Shown: positions 23,090-35,739, counted from the stretch's first letter. The stretch is 64,000 bases of DNA from Prostheceraeus crozeri (GCA_907163375.1 CAJQUW010004409.1:124001-188000); one strand, 5' to 3'. Notes: generated from the sequence alone by a model not told the origin. Numbers and translations: made by a program.

Positions 23090-23786
23090 AGGAGTGCATC
23101 GGATTTCTAATCCGGCCGGATTGACACTTTTCCAAATCCGGCCCGGAATTACAGCATCTGAAATGCTGGCATTTTACCCACTGCCGTTATTTATCGTTCT
23201 TCTAAGGAGCTCTAGGAAACATTTTTTATTTCCTAATTTGTGATTTTATTTATTTCCAGTATATAGTACAAAATACTTCATGTATTTTTATATCAATGCT
23301 CATCGTACAATCTACATGTACATGTGGGTTATTTGGATGGACATTCCATTTTTTATGTAGGCAACATCTAATTCATCATTCATCACGTGACGACAGCCCG
23401 ATTTTTTACCGAGCGGCATTAAGTTCTGGAGGGCCACTTGTAAAAGGAAATGACTGAAACGCATGTTGCGCTACGGTGAGAAGGGAGAATGTGTGAGAAG
23501 GTTGTGTGGTAGATCCGCCGATATCTACATGTCACTAATTCTATTGCTGCCAAACCTGAGTAAATCAGTCTGCGGTTAATTAAACATGAAATTAAGGATA
23601 ATTCTTTGGTAAGGCAACTTATCTTTCAAATATGACTTTCAAACGTCCAATTCAGTAACTACTATACATGAATTGTAGGCCTACTATTTAGGAAAAAATA
23701 AATTTGCATAATGTAATGTAGATTTGTTTTATCTCAAAATCCGGTTCCGGCTGGATTTAAAAATGTTAAATCCGGAGCACCCCTTG
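23090..23786. mobile_element. Non-autonomous hAT-like element with 8-bp target duplication
   Basis: TGATAATT stands at 23082-23089 and 23787-23794. The element ends are inverted: AGGAGTGCATCGGATTT on the left, and on the right the complement of CAAGGGGTGCTCCGGATTT. The 8-bp duplication and the GGGGTGC terminal motif point to the hAT superfamily. The 697-bp interior has no transposase. CCGG-rich repeats lie just inside both ends (AATCCGGCCGG; CCGGTTCCGG). Confidence 0.75.
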
Positions 23787-23884
23787 TGATAATTCGGTGA
23801 AACGTTTCCTTCCGAATGGGAATTGAATTACGTAATATTACTGGCGGTAGACTATTAGAATAATGGGACATTGTTTATCAGAGA

Positions 23885-26075
23885 TTGAATTTGAGACCGA
23901 CATATGAGGTCAACCCAAATCATACATTTACACAGTGCAGTGGTCCTATTAACAATGATCATGTGTCACATCTGATCATACTCGTCTCATTTGAAACGTT
24001 AACGCCCAGTCGCCTCTTTTCAAACATCCTCCGCCCCGACTGCTTTGGTCTGCGCTTGATGAGCCAGCATATAGAGCTGCTTTCCTTGACGATCTTCATT
24101 TGGACAAACTCGACTTTGCAGAGTGTTTCAGCAGAGCGGTTGAGTCTGCATCGTCTATCCTTCCACGTCACAAGGCCAACACTCATAAGACATGCTGGGA
24201 ATGTGACTCTAACATCGTCTCGACGTACATTGCAAAGTGCGATTGCTAGACACGGTTTTGATAGTGATGAGGCTAGATCTGCCATCGAATACCTAGAGTC
24301 TACACATGCCAACGCCCTTGAAAAATACGTTACTGAAAGTGTGTGCGTTACTGAAAATTGCCATCATAGCGCTGCGTGGAATGCCATCAACCTTCTCACT
24401 AATAGGGGCCCCCTGCCAAGCCGCCGTACTCGGCGCTTCATCGTTCAGTCATCGCAAGGTTCTCCTCCTCTCCCATTACCGCACAATTCTGAATTCACCC
24501 CCGCTCCCTCCACTCCTTTACTTCCCATTCAAGACTTTGTACCAGCTCATCCTTCAACGTTCAATACCGGACCAATATCTATTGAAGAAGTGAAACATGC
24601 AACCAAAACTACACGCGCGAACACATCTGCTGGTGTGGATGGTATTCCCTCAAGAGTACTGAAGCTACCAGAACTGCTCGAACTAATCTCCAGGGTCCTG
24701 AAAAAACATTGCAGCTTAGGAGGAGATGTGAACGCTAGCATACGTCTACTTTGGCGAACGTCTAGAATAGTCTCTATTCCAAAGAAATCCGACTCCATTT
24801 CTCTAGACAACCAACGTGGAATCGCAATAGAATGCTGTCTGGCAAAACTCCTCAATTCTGTTCTTCGCAACCGTATCTTGCCCTATCTCAATCTCATCCT
24901 TTTGAGTCTGCAAAGCGGTTTTCGTCCAGGACATTCAGCAGTTGAACAGATTGCTTACATCAGAGCTTTAATTGACACCTGCATCCACTGTCTTTATAGA
25001 CTTTCGGAAAGCATTCGACTCTGTAAGCAGGCCGGCTATCTCCTGGATATTGAGTTAATACGGCGTTCCTCCCGCATTAGTCTCCCCTATAATGGATTTT
25101 TACAATAACTCTAGATCGTTCATCCAAACCTCCAGCGGCCCGACTGAGATGTTCGGAACAAGCTCCGGGGTCCTTCAAGGCGACACTTTGTCGCCTTTCC
25201 TCTTCATTGTAGTAGACTACGTTCTTCGTCGGTGCCTCAACGAGGACAACTTCGTTCTAACCCAACGCAGAAGCTCTAGACATCCTGCGATCTCCCTCCC
25301 TGCCTTAGCGTACGCAGATGATATCGCACTTATCTGCAACAAGCTTCCGGCAGCCCAACTCGCGCTCTTAAAGCTGTGTGAAGAGTGTGCACGTGTCGGT
25401 CTTCAAATTAACGCTAGAAAGACCAAGGTCCTATACCTTGGTTTCAACAACACTCCATCACTTTCTCTTACTTCCGGAGAGACAAGTTCTGTATGTAAGG
25501 AATTTAAGTACCTCGGCAGCTGCATCATGTCACAGGACTCCATCTTACACGAGAGAAAATGCTTGGCCTGGCGAGCATCTCACCTTTTGAAGATCTTCAA
25601 CTCCACTGCCCGAGACCGTCTGAAAATACAATTATTTCAATCCATCGTAGAACCCATACTCCTCTACGGTTTAGAAGCAGTTCCAGCTTCTAAGAAGGCA
25701 GGTCATGGATGCTGCTCATAGGTCTCTCCTCCGCAACGCTCTGGGCATGCACTACCCGCAGAAAATCTCGAATAAAGTGCTATTGGCGTGAACTGGTGTT
25801 GCCCCTCTGAGTGTCACCTTTGCGGCAACGTCTGATTGGCCACTGCCTGTGAAGTTTCGGCAGAGGTAGCAAAATTTCGCTTTCCTTGCTCCTCCGAATC
25901 AACCCTCTGAGCATTTTCGAAGAGGAAAAGGCCGGACTCAGACCATAATTGACTGCTTCAAGTCAGACCTACAGGCTCTCAATCTCACTTTTCAGTCTGC
26001 TGTTTGTTGTCCTTCTGTAACTTTCTGTCAGCGTGTGCGCGCAAGGTTGTAACCTCTCGTTAAATATATATAACA
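23885..26075 (+). mobile_element. Degraded LINE, lineage uncertain
   Basis: Coding fragments run on the plus strand. A pre-RT region (LDKLDFAECFSRAVESASSI, then HSAAWNAINLLTNRG) leads to an RT with SAGVDGIPSRVLKLPELLEL, DNQRGIAIECCLAKLLNSVL, FIDFRKAFDSV, SSGVLQGDTLSPFLFIVVDY and LAYADDIALI. After the RT come KCLAWRASHLLKIFNSTARD and ILLYGLEAVP. A C-terminal part ends near 26060 with TIIDCFKSDLQALN in a shifted frame. At least three frame breaks (near 24210, 25040 and 25720) and stops make it dead. The GVLQGDT motif differs from the GVPQGS of the other LINEs here. I would place it near the R2/NeSL/HERO or RTE-like groups, without certainty. No 5' endonuclease is visible. Confidence 0.75.
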
Positions 26076-26366
26076 ATGATCACTGAAGGGAGTCAAGGAA
26101 AAGTGGTCGTTGTAGGGGAGGCTGTCTTTTCAGCATATACAGCGTGTACTGTTTGTGATAAATAGCCAACATGCACTTCCAGCACCGACGTTAAATCTCA
26201 ACAGAAAGTGATTATCCATGACTTATACACATTTTCTTTTAATAAATCGAACATTTTAAAAATTAAGCTTCTTAAAATTAGGCCTACGGTAATATGTAAG
26301 GTAAACATGACTAAAGTTAAATAATGTTGGATATGAATGCTGTGTTTGCAGCAGATTTTAAAAGTA

Positions 26367-27725
26367 CAAGGTGGGCCATATAAAACCGCCGATTAAAACT
26401 GCTTGTAACGTTTATGTTACTCTGCCATTTTCTATGAAATTTTTACACAAGTTGCGTGCAAACATGCAATTTACGTTTTTCTGACATGTTACGGTTTTGT
26501 ATGCATGTATCTGTCATTTTAACTGTATTAGTCAAAAGCATCTTCTTTATTAGATTTTGATGACCAAAATCTATATTTTAAAAGAGTGAAAAGTTTTCGT
26601 GTCGAATATCTGTAATAAGTTATAATGTCTGTATCAAATTTGTTTTATGTTTTAGAATAGTTCCTCCCATCTAGTTTTTTAACTTTCCGTTCATGACAAA
26701 ACATTATTAGAGAACGTGGAAAGCAGATTGCATACAGAGCCTAGTTTTCTGATTTGAATGGAACAACATCATCGCTATGTTAAATTGATTGAAAATTTTA
26801 AAATTGGTCTCTACTGTAGAAATCAACAGATTTCAAACTTATAATTACGAGAATTCCTTCTTTTCCATCAATAGAAGATGTTGTTCACGACAAGAGAGCG
26901 CTCAAAGTGTGCGGTGTGATTTGATTAAATACAGAGCATTGTTTTGGTGCAGCGCAAGCTTCGTACTGAATTCTGCAAGGCACGACATGATTCGATTCCG
27001 TCAGACGATTCCATTAGGTGGCATGCGGCGCTGATGAACACTGGAGGCGTCTTGAATGCACCACATAGTCGAACCAGAACACGGAGGAGTGATGAGGATA
27101 TCAACTGAGAAAACAACTGTATGGACGGTTGTTTGGGATGAAGGAATCATTGAACCATTCTTCTTTGACGAAACTGTAAATGGTGAGCGCTACTTAGCTA
27201 TGCTGAAGGAGCAATTTTGGCCAGCAGTGAGGCGACTCGGCCTAGGGGAGAGACTCATTTTCATGCATCATTGAAGTCGAGCGGTTCGCAAAAGGTTGGA
27301 TGAAAAGTTTCCTGCCAGGTAGATGGGCCGTGGAGGTTCGATGCGCTGGCCGGCGCGGTCGCCGGATATAACGCCCCGTGACTTTTCCTGTGGGGCTTTA
27401 TAAAGTCCAAAGTCTACGGTACTCGTCCGAGGGACATTACGGAAATAAAGGAGCGCATTATGACTGATTTTGGTAAAGTGACTGACGAGATACGACACAA
27501 GACGATGGAAGAAGATCATCAGTGTCGGTTGGAAAAAGTGAAACAAACTGACGGCCATCATGTCGAGGTTCATATCGCGTGAAAATCTTGTCTTCTTAGA
27601 GTTTAAACATATTGGACATAAATTGCAAGTTTGTACGTAACTTGTGCGAATATTTTGCTGACATTCATTGAGTATCAAAAAAGTTGCAATCAATTAGAAT
27701 CGGCGGTTTTAAATGGCCCTCCCTG
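26367..27725 (+). mobile_element. mariner-like (IS630/Tc1 superfamily) element, complete ends, internal deletion
   Basis: Terminal inverted repeats of about 30 bp share GGGCCAT and TAAAACCGCCGATT, and the element is flanked by TA on both sides (26365-26366, 27726-27727). The transposase is fragmentary. The N-terminal region ends at SRTRTRRSDEDIN near 27100, and the text jumps straight to KTTVWTVVWDEGIIEPFFFD (27056-27274 frame), so the middle of the gene with the first catalytic aspartate is deleted. Downstream GGSMRWPARSPDITPRDF, in another frame, holds the last catalytic aspartate region. It is non-autonomous with ends that could still be recognised. Confidence 0.85.
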
Positions 27726-27727
27726 TA

Positions 27728-28062
27728 TGTCTAAAGATATACCAGGCCACAAGTTCTTCGTGGCGCTTTCTAACAACAGTGATTGGCAAAATGTAATTTT
27801 TATTTGCCAGTCACACGCATTAATTACTTCATTCTACGGTTAGTCACTATTCTCTATTTCTTACCTCAATTCTCATTTTACATACGAACGAACAAAAATT
27901 TTGTTGAAGCTGTGAAGCAAGAAAACTAGGATTAGGAAGTTAGGAAAGTGAGGTCAGAAAGGTACGCGATTAACCTCCTTTCACTCATTTTGGCGATTTT
28001 CATAAAGCTGTCGGTCTTTATGTGTTCGTTGGAGAGGGGAAAATTCAAAAAATCTCGTCTGC
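27728..28062. other. Short intergenic gap
   Basis: No gene or repeat recognised between the mariner-like element and the inverted-repeat unit to its right. Confidence 0.5.
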
Positions 28063-28083
28063 CCGCACGAAAATAAATGGGTG

Positions 28084-28495
28084 TGTTCTTACGTATGATT
28101 CATACACTTTATCATACGTATGCGAAAAGGGGTATGAAACATGGTATGTTCATACGTGTGAAATGTAACGCTTTTCATACGTATGAATATGTATGTGAAA
28201 TGCATACCTTTGCATACACCGTGCGAAATCAGGCCGTATTAATACGTATGTTCGCATATGCACTTTGCATACCCTTTCATACGTGTGCAAGGGTATGCTT
28301 TTAGCATACGTATGCAGGAACGGCTAATCATACGTACTTTTGCACGTGCGAAATCAGGCCTGGAAGTACTTATGTTCGCATATGCACTTGACATACCCTT
28401 TCATACGTATGCCAGGGTATGCATTTAACATAGTTTTTCATGTTAGTGCTATGAACAGCTAACATACACGTGCTTTTGCTAATGCATACGCGTAG
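28084..28495. repeat. Palindromic CATACGTATG repeat array (left subterminal region)
   Basis: At least ten variants of TTCATACGTATG and CATACGTGTG occur. Within the array a unit of roughly 130 bp is repeated, each copy opening with GTGCGAAATCAGGCC and containing TTCGCATATGCACTT, CATACCCTTTCATACGT and GGGTATGC. The right side of the enclosing unit (31680-31770) has the same words in inverted orientation. Confidence 0.8.
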
Positions 28496-28810
28496 ATCCC
28501 ACGTTTAGAAACCCATTATTTGGACGCATGCATTTTGGAAATTGCAATACAAATGAAATTGATTCATGAAGCGCACAGCTTAAAGTACAACTTAGATTGG
28601 ACTGAAGTTGTCCAGAAAAGCTCAATTTGTCTTTGGATGCAACACTCATAAAACTCGGAAAAGGCAGGAGAACATTATATTCTGCAAAAGACTCTATTAC
28701 TAATTACTTTTGTGATGATTGAGAAAATCAAGTCCTTGCGGCACCAAATTGTGCGCTTTTCATCTGTCATTATTGGGTTAAAAAATGGATTACAAATCTG
28801 TTTAGTCTAT

Positions 28811-30898
28811 TCAAAGTTCTTCCAAATCTTCGTTATTTTCACATTCTTCGTCATCTTCTTCGTTTTCTTCAACACTATCCACATCGTCTCCACTTTGCCC
28901 TCCCTTCCGTCGCTTCGCCTCTTGATTCATCTTTCTGACTACTTCATTGACCTTTGTCCCTGTCACTTCAACACCTAAGATCTTCGTCGCCATCGCTGGA
29001 AAGTAAAAAAATGGCATGCATAATATTAATATGCTATAATTAATACATGTACACATGGAAGGCCTGTATAAAAAATTAATCAAATATTCTCAAAATATAT
29101 AATTCTATCTCTATGCATACGTGCTTGACTACACGTGTATACATAATAATCATATAAACAATAATAATAACGTTTATTTCATAAAGTTCCATTAATTGAA
29201 ATCGTAGGGTACAGATATACATGCATTATGTCAAAAAGACAAAATCAGTATGTATTTATACGCATCTTACTAGAATTAACTACAGACATGTTTTCAAGTC
29301 CAAGCAAACAAATGACATATACTGGAGGACTCAGTTACGCATAAGCCACTTACATTCTACTGCGAGCATTCTCTTCCTGTCCATTGCAGGCTTTCCATCA
29401 AAACCTTTAGGGGTTTGAGTTTTCAGCTCTGCCACAGTGAACGCCTCGTTTATCCCTCTTCTGATTGCCCGGGATGCCGAGGCAGCAACCTTTGGCAACA
29501 TGTCCACGCTGTCGATGCATCTTCTGGAGAAGGTCACACCGTTGTAGGTGCACTCCTGAACCGCAGGCGATGGTGTCGACTGCATGGCCTCCAGGCGCTG
29601 GGTCACGGCCGATAGGCGGTCGAAGATCATGCCGATGTCTACACAACAAGAAAAATGCTCTAGAGTCAACTGCATGAATGTCTGAATTGCGGGCGTTGTG
29701 GCATATAAGCAATCTATCTAAGAAATGGAGTCGATAACTTCGGCAATATTTTCAAGCATTTTTGTATTCACACGCATTTCCTGTATGATTTCAATATATT
29801 TATAAAGAAATCGATGAAAAAGTTAATTTTCATGCTTTCAATATACGCGTCTCTTCATGAGGAGGAAAGAAGTTCAGGGCATGCATGAATTTTTATTGTC
29901 AATCAATTACACGTTTGGCATATTTAATGATTATCAATTCGAAGTACAGGCCTCAAAGCAACTAAGCATGCAAAAATAGGAGGTTAAATGTAGTAGTGTA
30001 AAATGGGTCAAAAAGAGGACAATGAACATGTTTTTCGACCAATTCTTATTTTTTTTGTTGATTTTCTTGCGGTTTTCAGCTCTCTCCAAATTAATTCAAA
30101 TTAAAAAATACTGAGAGTTCAACAAATTCCAAACAAGTGTCATGAGTTTTTTTAATTAATGGGATGCGATTAATGGCAGCCGAATTTTGATTTCTTCAAT
30201 CGAAGATGAAAACAGTACTCAAGTAGCATTTATGCTATGGAGAAGAAAAGTCTCTATACGATTTAACAAAACACTAACTTAAATCAGCGAATATTTGTCG
30301 ACGTCATCAACGTCATTGAATATACCTTAAGTCATGAGCCTTAGAAAACTATTGTTCCATTGACGCTTATTTGATTTCTTAGGGCACTATAGAAAAATAT
30401 TCACACTATAAAAAAAACACGAGGAAAAAATGGCGTAAATTCAACTATCAAAAAATCCAGATAGAATAAAGTGGAAAATAATAGAATAAGTTCCAGTGTA
30501 GAGGCTACGTTATCAAAAATGTGCACTGTAGATATTTAAAGGCACCTGATATTGGCCAACTTTATGGGCTTCGTCAATGTCCCAATGTACGAATTTGTCT
30601 CTCAGGCACTGATGAAGTACAGCAAATTCCGAAAAATAGGAGAAAACCAGAAAATAGGAGACCCTAACCGAAAAAATAGGACAAATCTTCAAAAAGTAGG
30701 AATAATAGGAAAAATAGGAGGTCTGTGAGGCCTGGAAGTATATATATGAAAAATGCGGGAACAAGTACCTGACAATTGCCGAATGTTGTCTGCTTGATTA
30801 GAATTCCGCTCTTCCAAAATCGTGTCGAGGAGCACCTTCTCCGTTGCATGGAGCGACCGCCCCTTCACGCGTGTCGAGGAGCACCTTCTCCGTTGCAT
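28811..30898 (-). CDS. Three-exon gene, BEN-domain-like protein
   Basis: Exons on the minus strand are 30898-30769 (donor CAG|GTACTTG), 29638-29354 (acceptor TTGTGTAG, donor T|GTAAGT) and 28995-28811 (acceptor TACTTTCCAG, TGA stop). All phases agree. The product has a helical start (KVLLDTILEERNSNQADNIR), a coiled segment (FDRLSAVTQRLEAMQ), and a core RAIRRGINEAFTVAELKTQ-KG-GKPAMDRKRMLAVE-VVRKMNQEAKRRKGG. The pattern F..EL, G, KPAMD..RM.AV matches the BEN DNA-binding domain by eye. The tail is very acidic (EENEEDDEE). A nuclear DNA-binding role is inferred. The start is uncertain because a 49-bp minisatellite fills the 5' exon; the ATG at 30898 is the first in frame. It lies inside the inverted-repeat unit. 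Confidence 0.55.
29639..30768. other. Intron of the BEN-like gene
   Basis: The 1.1-kb intron 1 is AT-rich. Apart from the AATAGGA repeats near its 5' end nothing is recognised. Confidence 0.5.
30628..30724. repeat. Degenerate AAAATAGGAG repeats
   Basis: Six to seven variants of (A)AAATAGGA spaced 12-20 bases apart lie inside intron 1 of the BEN-like gene, close to its 5' splice site. The function is unknown; they could equally be the subterminal repeats of an old element. Confidence 0.6.
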
Positions 30899-31147
30899 GG
30901 AGCGACCGCCCCTTCACGCGTGTCGAGGAGCACCTTCTCCGTTGCATGGAGCGACCGCCCCTTCACGCGTGTCGAGGAGCACCTTCTCCGTTGCATGGAG
31001 CGACCGCCCCTTCACGCGTGTCGAGGAGCACCTTCTCCGTTGCATGGAGCGACCGCCCCTTCACGCGTGTCGAGGAGCACCTTCTCCGTTGCATGGAGCG
31101 ACCGCCCCTTCACGCGTGTCGAGGAGCACCTTCTCCGTTGCATGGAG
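30822..31147. repeat. 49-bp minisatellite, nearly seven units
   Basis: The unit contains GTGTCGAGGAGCACCTTCTC, CGTTGCATGGAGCGACCGCC and CCTTCACGC, and the units are essentially identical. Since 49 is not a multiple of three, successive units are read in different frames. On the minus strand the unit includes part of the BEN-like gene's coding exon (HATEKVLLDT), so the array grew out of coding sequence. Confidence 0.95.
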
Positions 31148-31487
31148 AACTAGCTGCTTCCTCCTGTTTCATTATCATCAGTGCATTCGAACGAATGACA
31201 CTGATAAAAATCAAAACTCAATCGAACGAACGAACGAATAACATACAGAGACCATGTGATAATGCACTGAAGCCGAGGTGCAGTCCAGGGCCATGAGTCG
31301 ATATCCTTTGTAGACATCTCACTGAAGAGATTCCGGAAGTATGTGACTTTCCGAAATAGACCAATTGTGAATGTAAACGCATAAAAGACAATACAGTAGG
31401 CCTAACTGTATTTTAATTGCATTGTAACTGCACAGTAACTGAATTGTCTTGTATGCGTGTATATGCCCAATTCCACTGATTTTGTTG

Positions 31488-31538
31488 CTAAAATGGAAAT
31501 CTAGTATCATCATCTCCTGCTTCAGTACAATCAAGGTT
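31488..31538 (-). CDS. Possible small terminal exon (very tentative)
   Basis: An acceptor TTGCTATTTGCAG is followed by NLDCTEAGDDDTRFPF and a TAG stop. Its phase 0 would fit the donor of PP1 exon 5, but the sequence is unlike the conserved PP1 tail (ILKPA...). A small candidate exon with donor GAGCAG|GTAAGCG lies just upstream (about 31608-31676). Transcript data would be needed to tie either to PP1. Confidence 0.15.
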   Translation of the reverse strand, partial: NLDCTEAGDDDTRFPF

Positions 31539-32032
31539 CTGCAAATAGCAAAGGCAATTCTCTGCCTTAACATTTAACATGTCAACATTCACACTGGACG
31601 CTTACCTGCTCAGGTTCTTCAGTTGAAACACGCAGCGCATGTGAAAGAAACATTGAAAAGTGTTTAAATGCATACTGAACAGACGCATGAATAGGTATGA
31701 ATTTTGCATATCGTTTCATACGCACGATATGGTATGAAAACTTCATACGTATGCTGAATAAGCATGAAAACATACCCATTTATTTTCGTGCGGATGAACT
31801 CAGACGTGGTTGCAAAGAAGTGGTCGCTGGTGGGGAGTCAATACATTGGAAAATTGTTTTGAGCATGGGAGAGCGGTCGCTGTCTAGGAGTGGTCGCTAT
31901 CGGGTGGAACCACTAAATAAGGTCACATTGCAGGCATCACATGACTATGAATGCATAAAAACAATGAAGCAGTTTATTACATTCATATCAGACTTGCGTA
32001 TTCTCAAGACGAATTCAAGCACATTCTCTTAC

Positions 32033-32391
32033 CTGAAAGAAGCACATTAAATTTTCATCCACTGACATCATTCCCGCTGCATTATCAAATTCTCCACAAT
32101 AGTTGGGAGCACTGAAGAGAGTGACGAGTTGCCTACCGGCAAAAAATTCGTAGCCATCTTCCACTACTTGATGCGCGCGACATATCAGATCTAAATCGTG
32201 TCGATTGAGAAATTTAGCTACAACATCACGACCAAACGTGAACGATACTCCGCGATCATTCTCTCCCCAACCATTCACATCCTTGTCTGGATCTGACCAT
32301 AGAAGATCGCACAGTAGTCCAGTATCTGGCACGTCAGTGGGACGCATAATTCGTCGGATTTGCTCCATAGTTTGAAGGTCGGGTGACAATC
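32033..32391 (-). CDS. PPP1C: PP1 catalytic subunit, exon 5 (residues about 175-294)
   Basis: The exon is bounded by TTTCAG and CAG|GTAAGA. It encodes [60 protein letters not shown] and [20 protein letters not shown]. Present are the metal ligand His248 (RAHQ), phosphate-binding Arg221 and Tyr272, and the RVxF-docking residues Leu243, Phe257, Leu289, Cys291 and Phe293 (numbering of human PP1 alpha). Unusual changes at normally invariant sites include CSFQ to CFFQ, FFAKRQ to FFAGRQ and NAGAMM to NAAGMM. The conserved tail exon starting ILKPA is not found downstream. Position 32033 is the last coding base before the donor. Confidence 0.93.
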
Positions 32392-34167
<1,776 letters not shown>

Positions 34168-34544
34168 TTATACAATGTATGTAGAAGGCCATTTCCAATT
34201 TCAAGCGGACATGACCTCTGAAAATTTAATTTGGTTTTTATTGTAAATTTGCTACGGTATCCTAACTAAAATACACTGAGGCGTCTTAAAAAAGGTCAAT
34301 TTTCCGTGATGATGACCGGAAGGCGTCCATATAAACTCCGAATAGTATACGCCTCGACAAGAAATTCTGGTGGTTTCGTGAATACTATCAAAATACTTCG
34401 GTTTTGACACTACATAATCGCTTTAGGACATCCCAAAATATCTTTTTTTAATATTAAGACATTTAATTACATAATGTGACAGTGGTGATATATTTTCGAC
34501 AACAAGTATGTGCGTGACGCATCATCGAAATCCATCGATTCTTT

Positions 34545-35739
34545 GTAGTGTCGCTCACAATTTTCGACTTATTTTCAATTTTTCTCCTTGATTAAGCTGA
34601 ATCAGGATAACATACTTAGTACTTCTATTACATAATGTATGCCAACTCCAAATGTATGCAGCATTCAGATTTTACCTAACACGTAGTTGCAGAAAAAATG
34701 ACCTAATATGTGTAGTGTCGCTCACGAACAAATTTTGACAACAGCGTCGTATATTCTTCTCCTTGGCTGCCATCACGGGAAGACCAGCAGCTATTTTTAG
34801 ATTTCTGTGCTTTCCTGAAATCGATCGTCGTGGTGACTCTTACAGCGCATGAAAATTCTGGTAAAAATATACTTTGAGACGGAAGCGATTGTCTTTTGTG
34901 CTAGTACATACACGTACATATGTATATTCTAGGAAATAATTGGGTATGAAGAACTATTAATTCTTTTAGAGGAATACCCATTATTGGAACCATAGTTGGA
35001 ATATATATTTTTTATAATTTTTTTATTAGAGATCTTTCGATCATCACCGATAACTATGTTCACTTTTAATCATATATAGGCCTAAAACATTAAAAATGAG
35101 CAACATCATTGGTTATGATCAAAAGGTCTCTAAAAAATTACAAGTTTTTTTATTCCAACAATCAATGGTTATACCTCAAAAAGAATTAAATTATATGTAT
35201 ATTCCGTTACTTAACTGAATCCAATAGTAGCACAAAGAACCAGTAGGCCTACTTGATAAGTTTTAGTACATGCATCATCAAATAGATATCAGATTTGACT
35301 TGTTTCTATGCCACATTATTTACAAAAATGGATTGTTTATAACATTATTACGAAAAATTTTATTGCCTACCGTAGTGTCGCTCACAGGGAAATAAATGCT
35401 CTGATTATGCCCAACGAAAGAATTCTTAGAAAAAAATGTAGATGCATATGCGTTGGAACGTCATTGAAATACATGAGCAGGATAAACGACGTAGCATATA
35501 TATTGGGACAGGAAATGACGAACAATTGAGTAGTACTTCAAACCTATGTCCGAAAATGGTAGTGTCGCTCACGCATATATTTCTCAAGATATATCTAAAT
35601 AGACAAGCGACCTTTCTAAATCAAAGTACATTTGAATGACAACTAACATAGCCGGGAAAGATCAAGTAAGAATAATCTTCACTCGTGTTTTGTGTTCAGA
35701 GATATAGACCTTTGAATTCACAATTGTAGTGTCGCTCAC
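34545..35739 (+). repeat. Five dispersed copies of GTAGTGTCGCTCAC
   Basis: Identical 14-mers lie at 34545-34558, 34712-34725, 35372-35385, 35559-35572 and 35726-35739, all in the same orientation. The spacings are 167, 660, 187 and 167 bases. The flanks show no common sequence, so this is not an ordinary tandem repeat. The hairpin at 34957-35200 lies in the long gap between the second and third copy. Confidence 0.9.
34957..35200. repeat. Long imperfect inverted repeat
   Basis: Two arms of roughly 105 bases are complementary with gaps around a centre near 35085. Matching blocks include ATTCTTTT-AGG/CCT-AAAAAGAAT, AGAGATCTTTCGATCAT/ATGATCAAAAGGTCTCT and CCATTATTGG/CCAACAATCAATGG. It looks like an old palindromic MITE inside the array of 14-mers. 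Confidence 0.6.

Larger units (their letters stand above)
28063..31793. mobile_element. Inverted-repeat-bounded unit carrying a BEN-like gene
   Basis: CCGCACGAAAATAAATGGGT at 28063-28082 recurs as its perfect complement at 31774-31793. Just inside both ends lie many copies of palindromic CATACGTATG-type words, a layout like the subterminal repeats of DNA transposons. The 3.73-kb interior holds a three-exon minus-strand gene. No target-site duplication is visible at either edge, and no transposase motif is seen. It may be a transposon that carries the gene, or a host gene that happens to lie between two inverted copies of a small element. Confidence 0.45.

Noticed and set aside
27056-27274. 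A host SETMAR-like fusion gene
   Set aside because: The transposase piece sits within precise terminal repeats and TA duplications, with no SET domain or exon in front.
28063-28495. A CRISPR-like array of short palindromic repeats
   Set aside because: Repeats are irregular in spacing and sequence, and the genome is clearly eukaryotic.
30776-31296. Long overlapping open frames on the plus strand rich in Arg, Pro and His
   Set aside because: They arise from the 49-bp minisatellite, which is open in all three frames. No splice or start context supports them.
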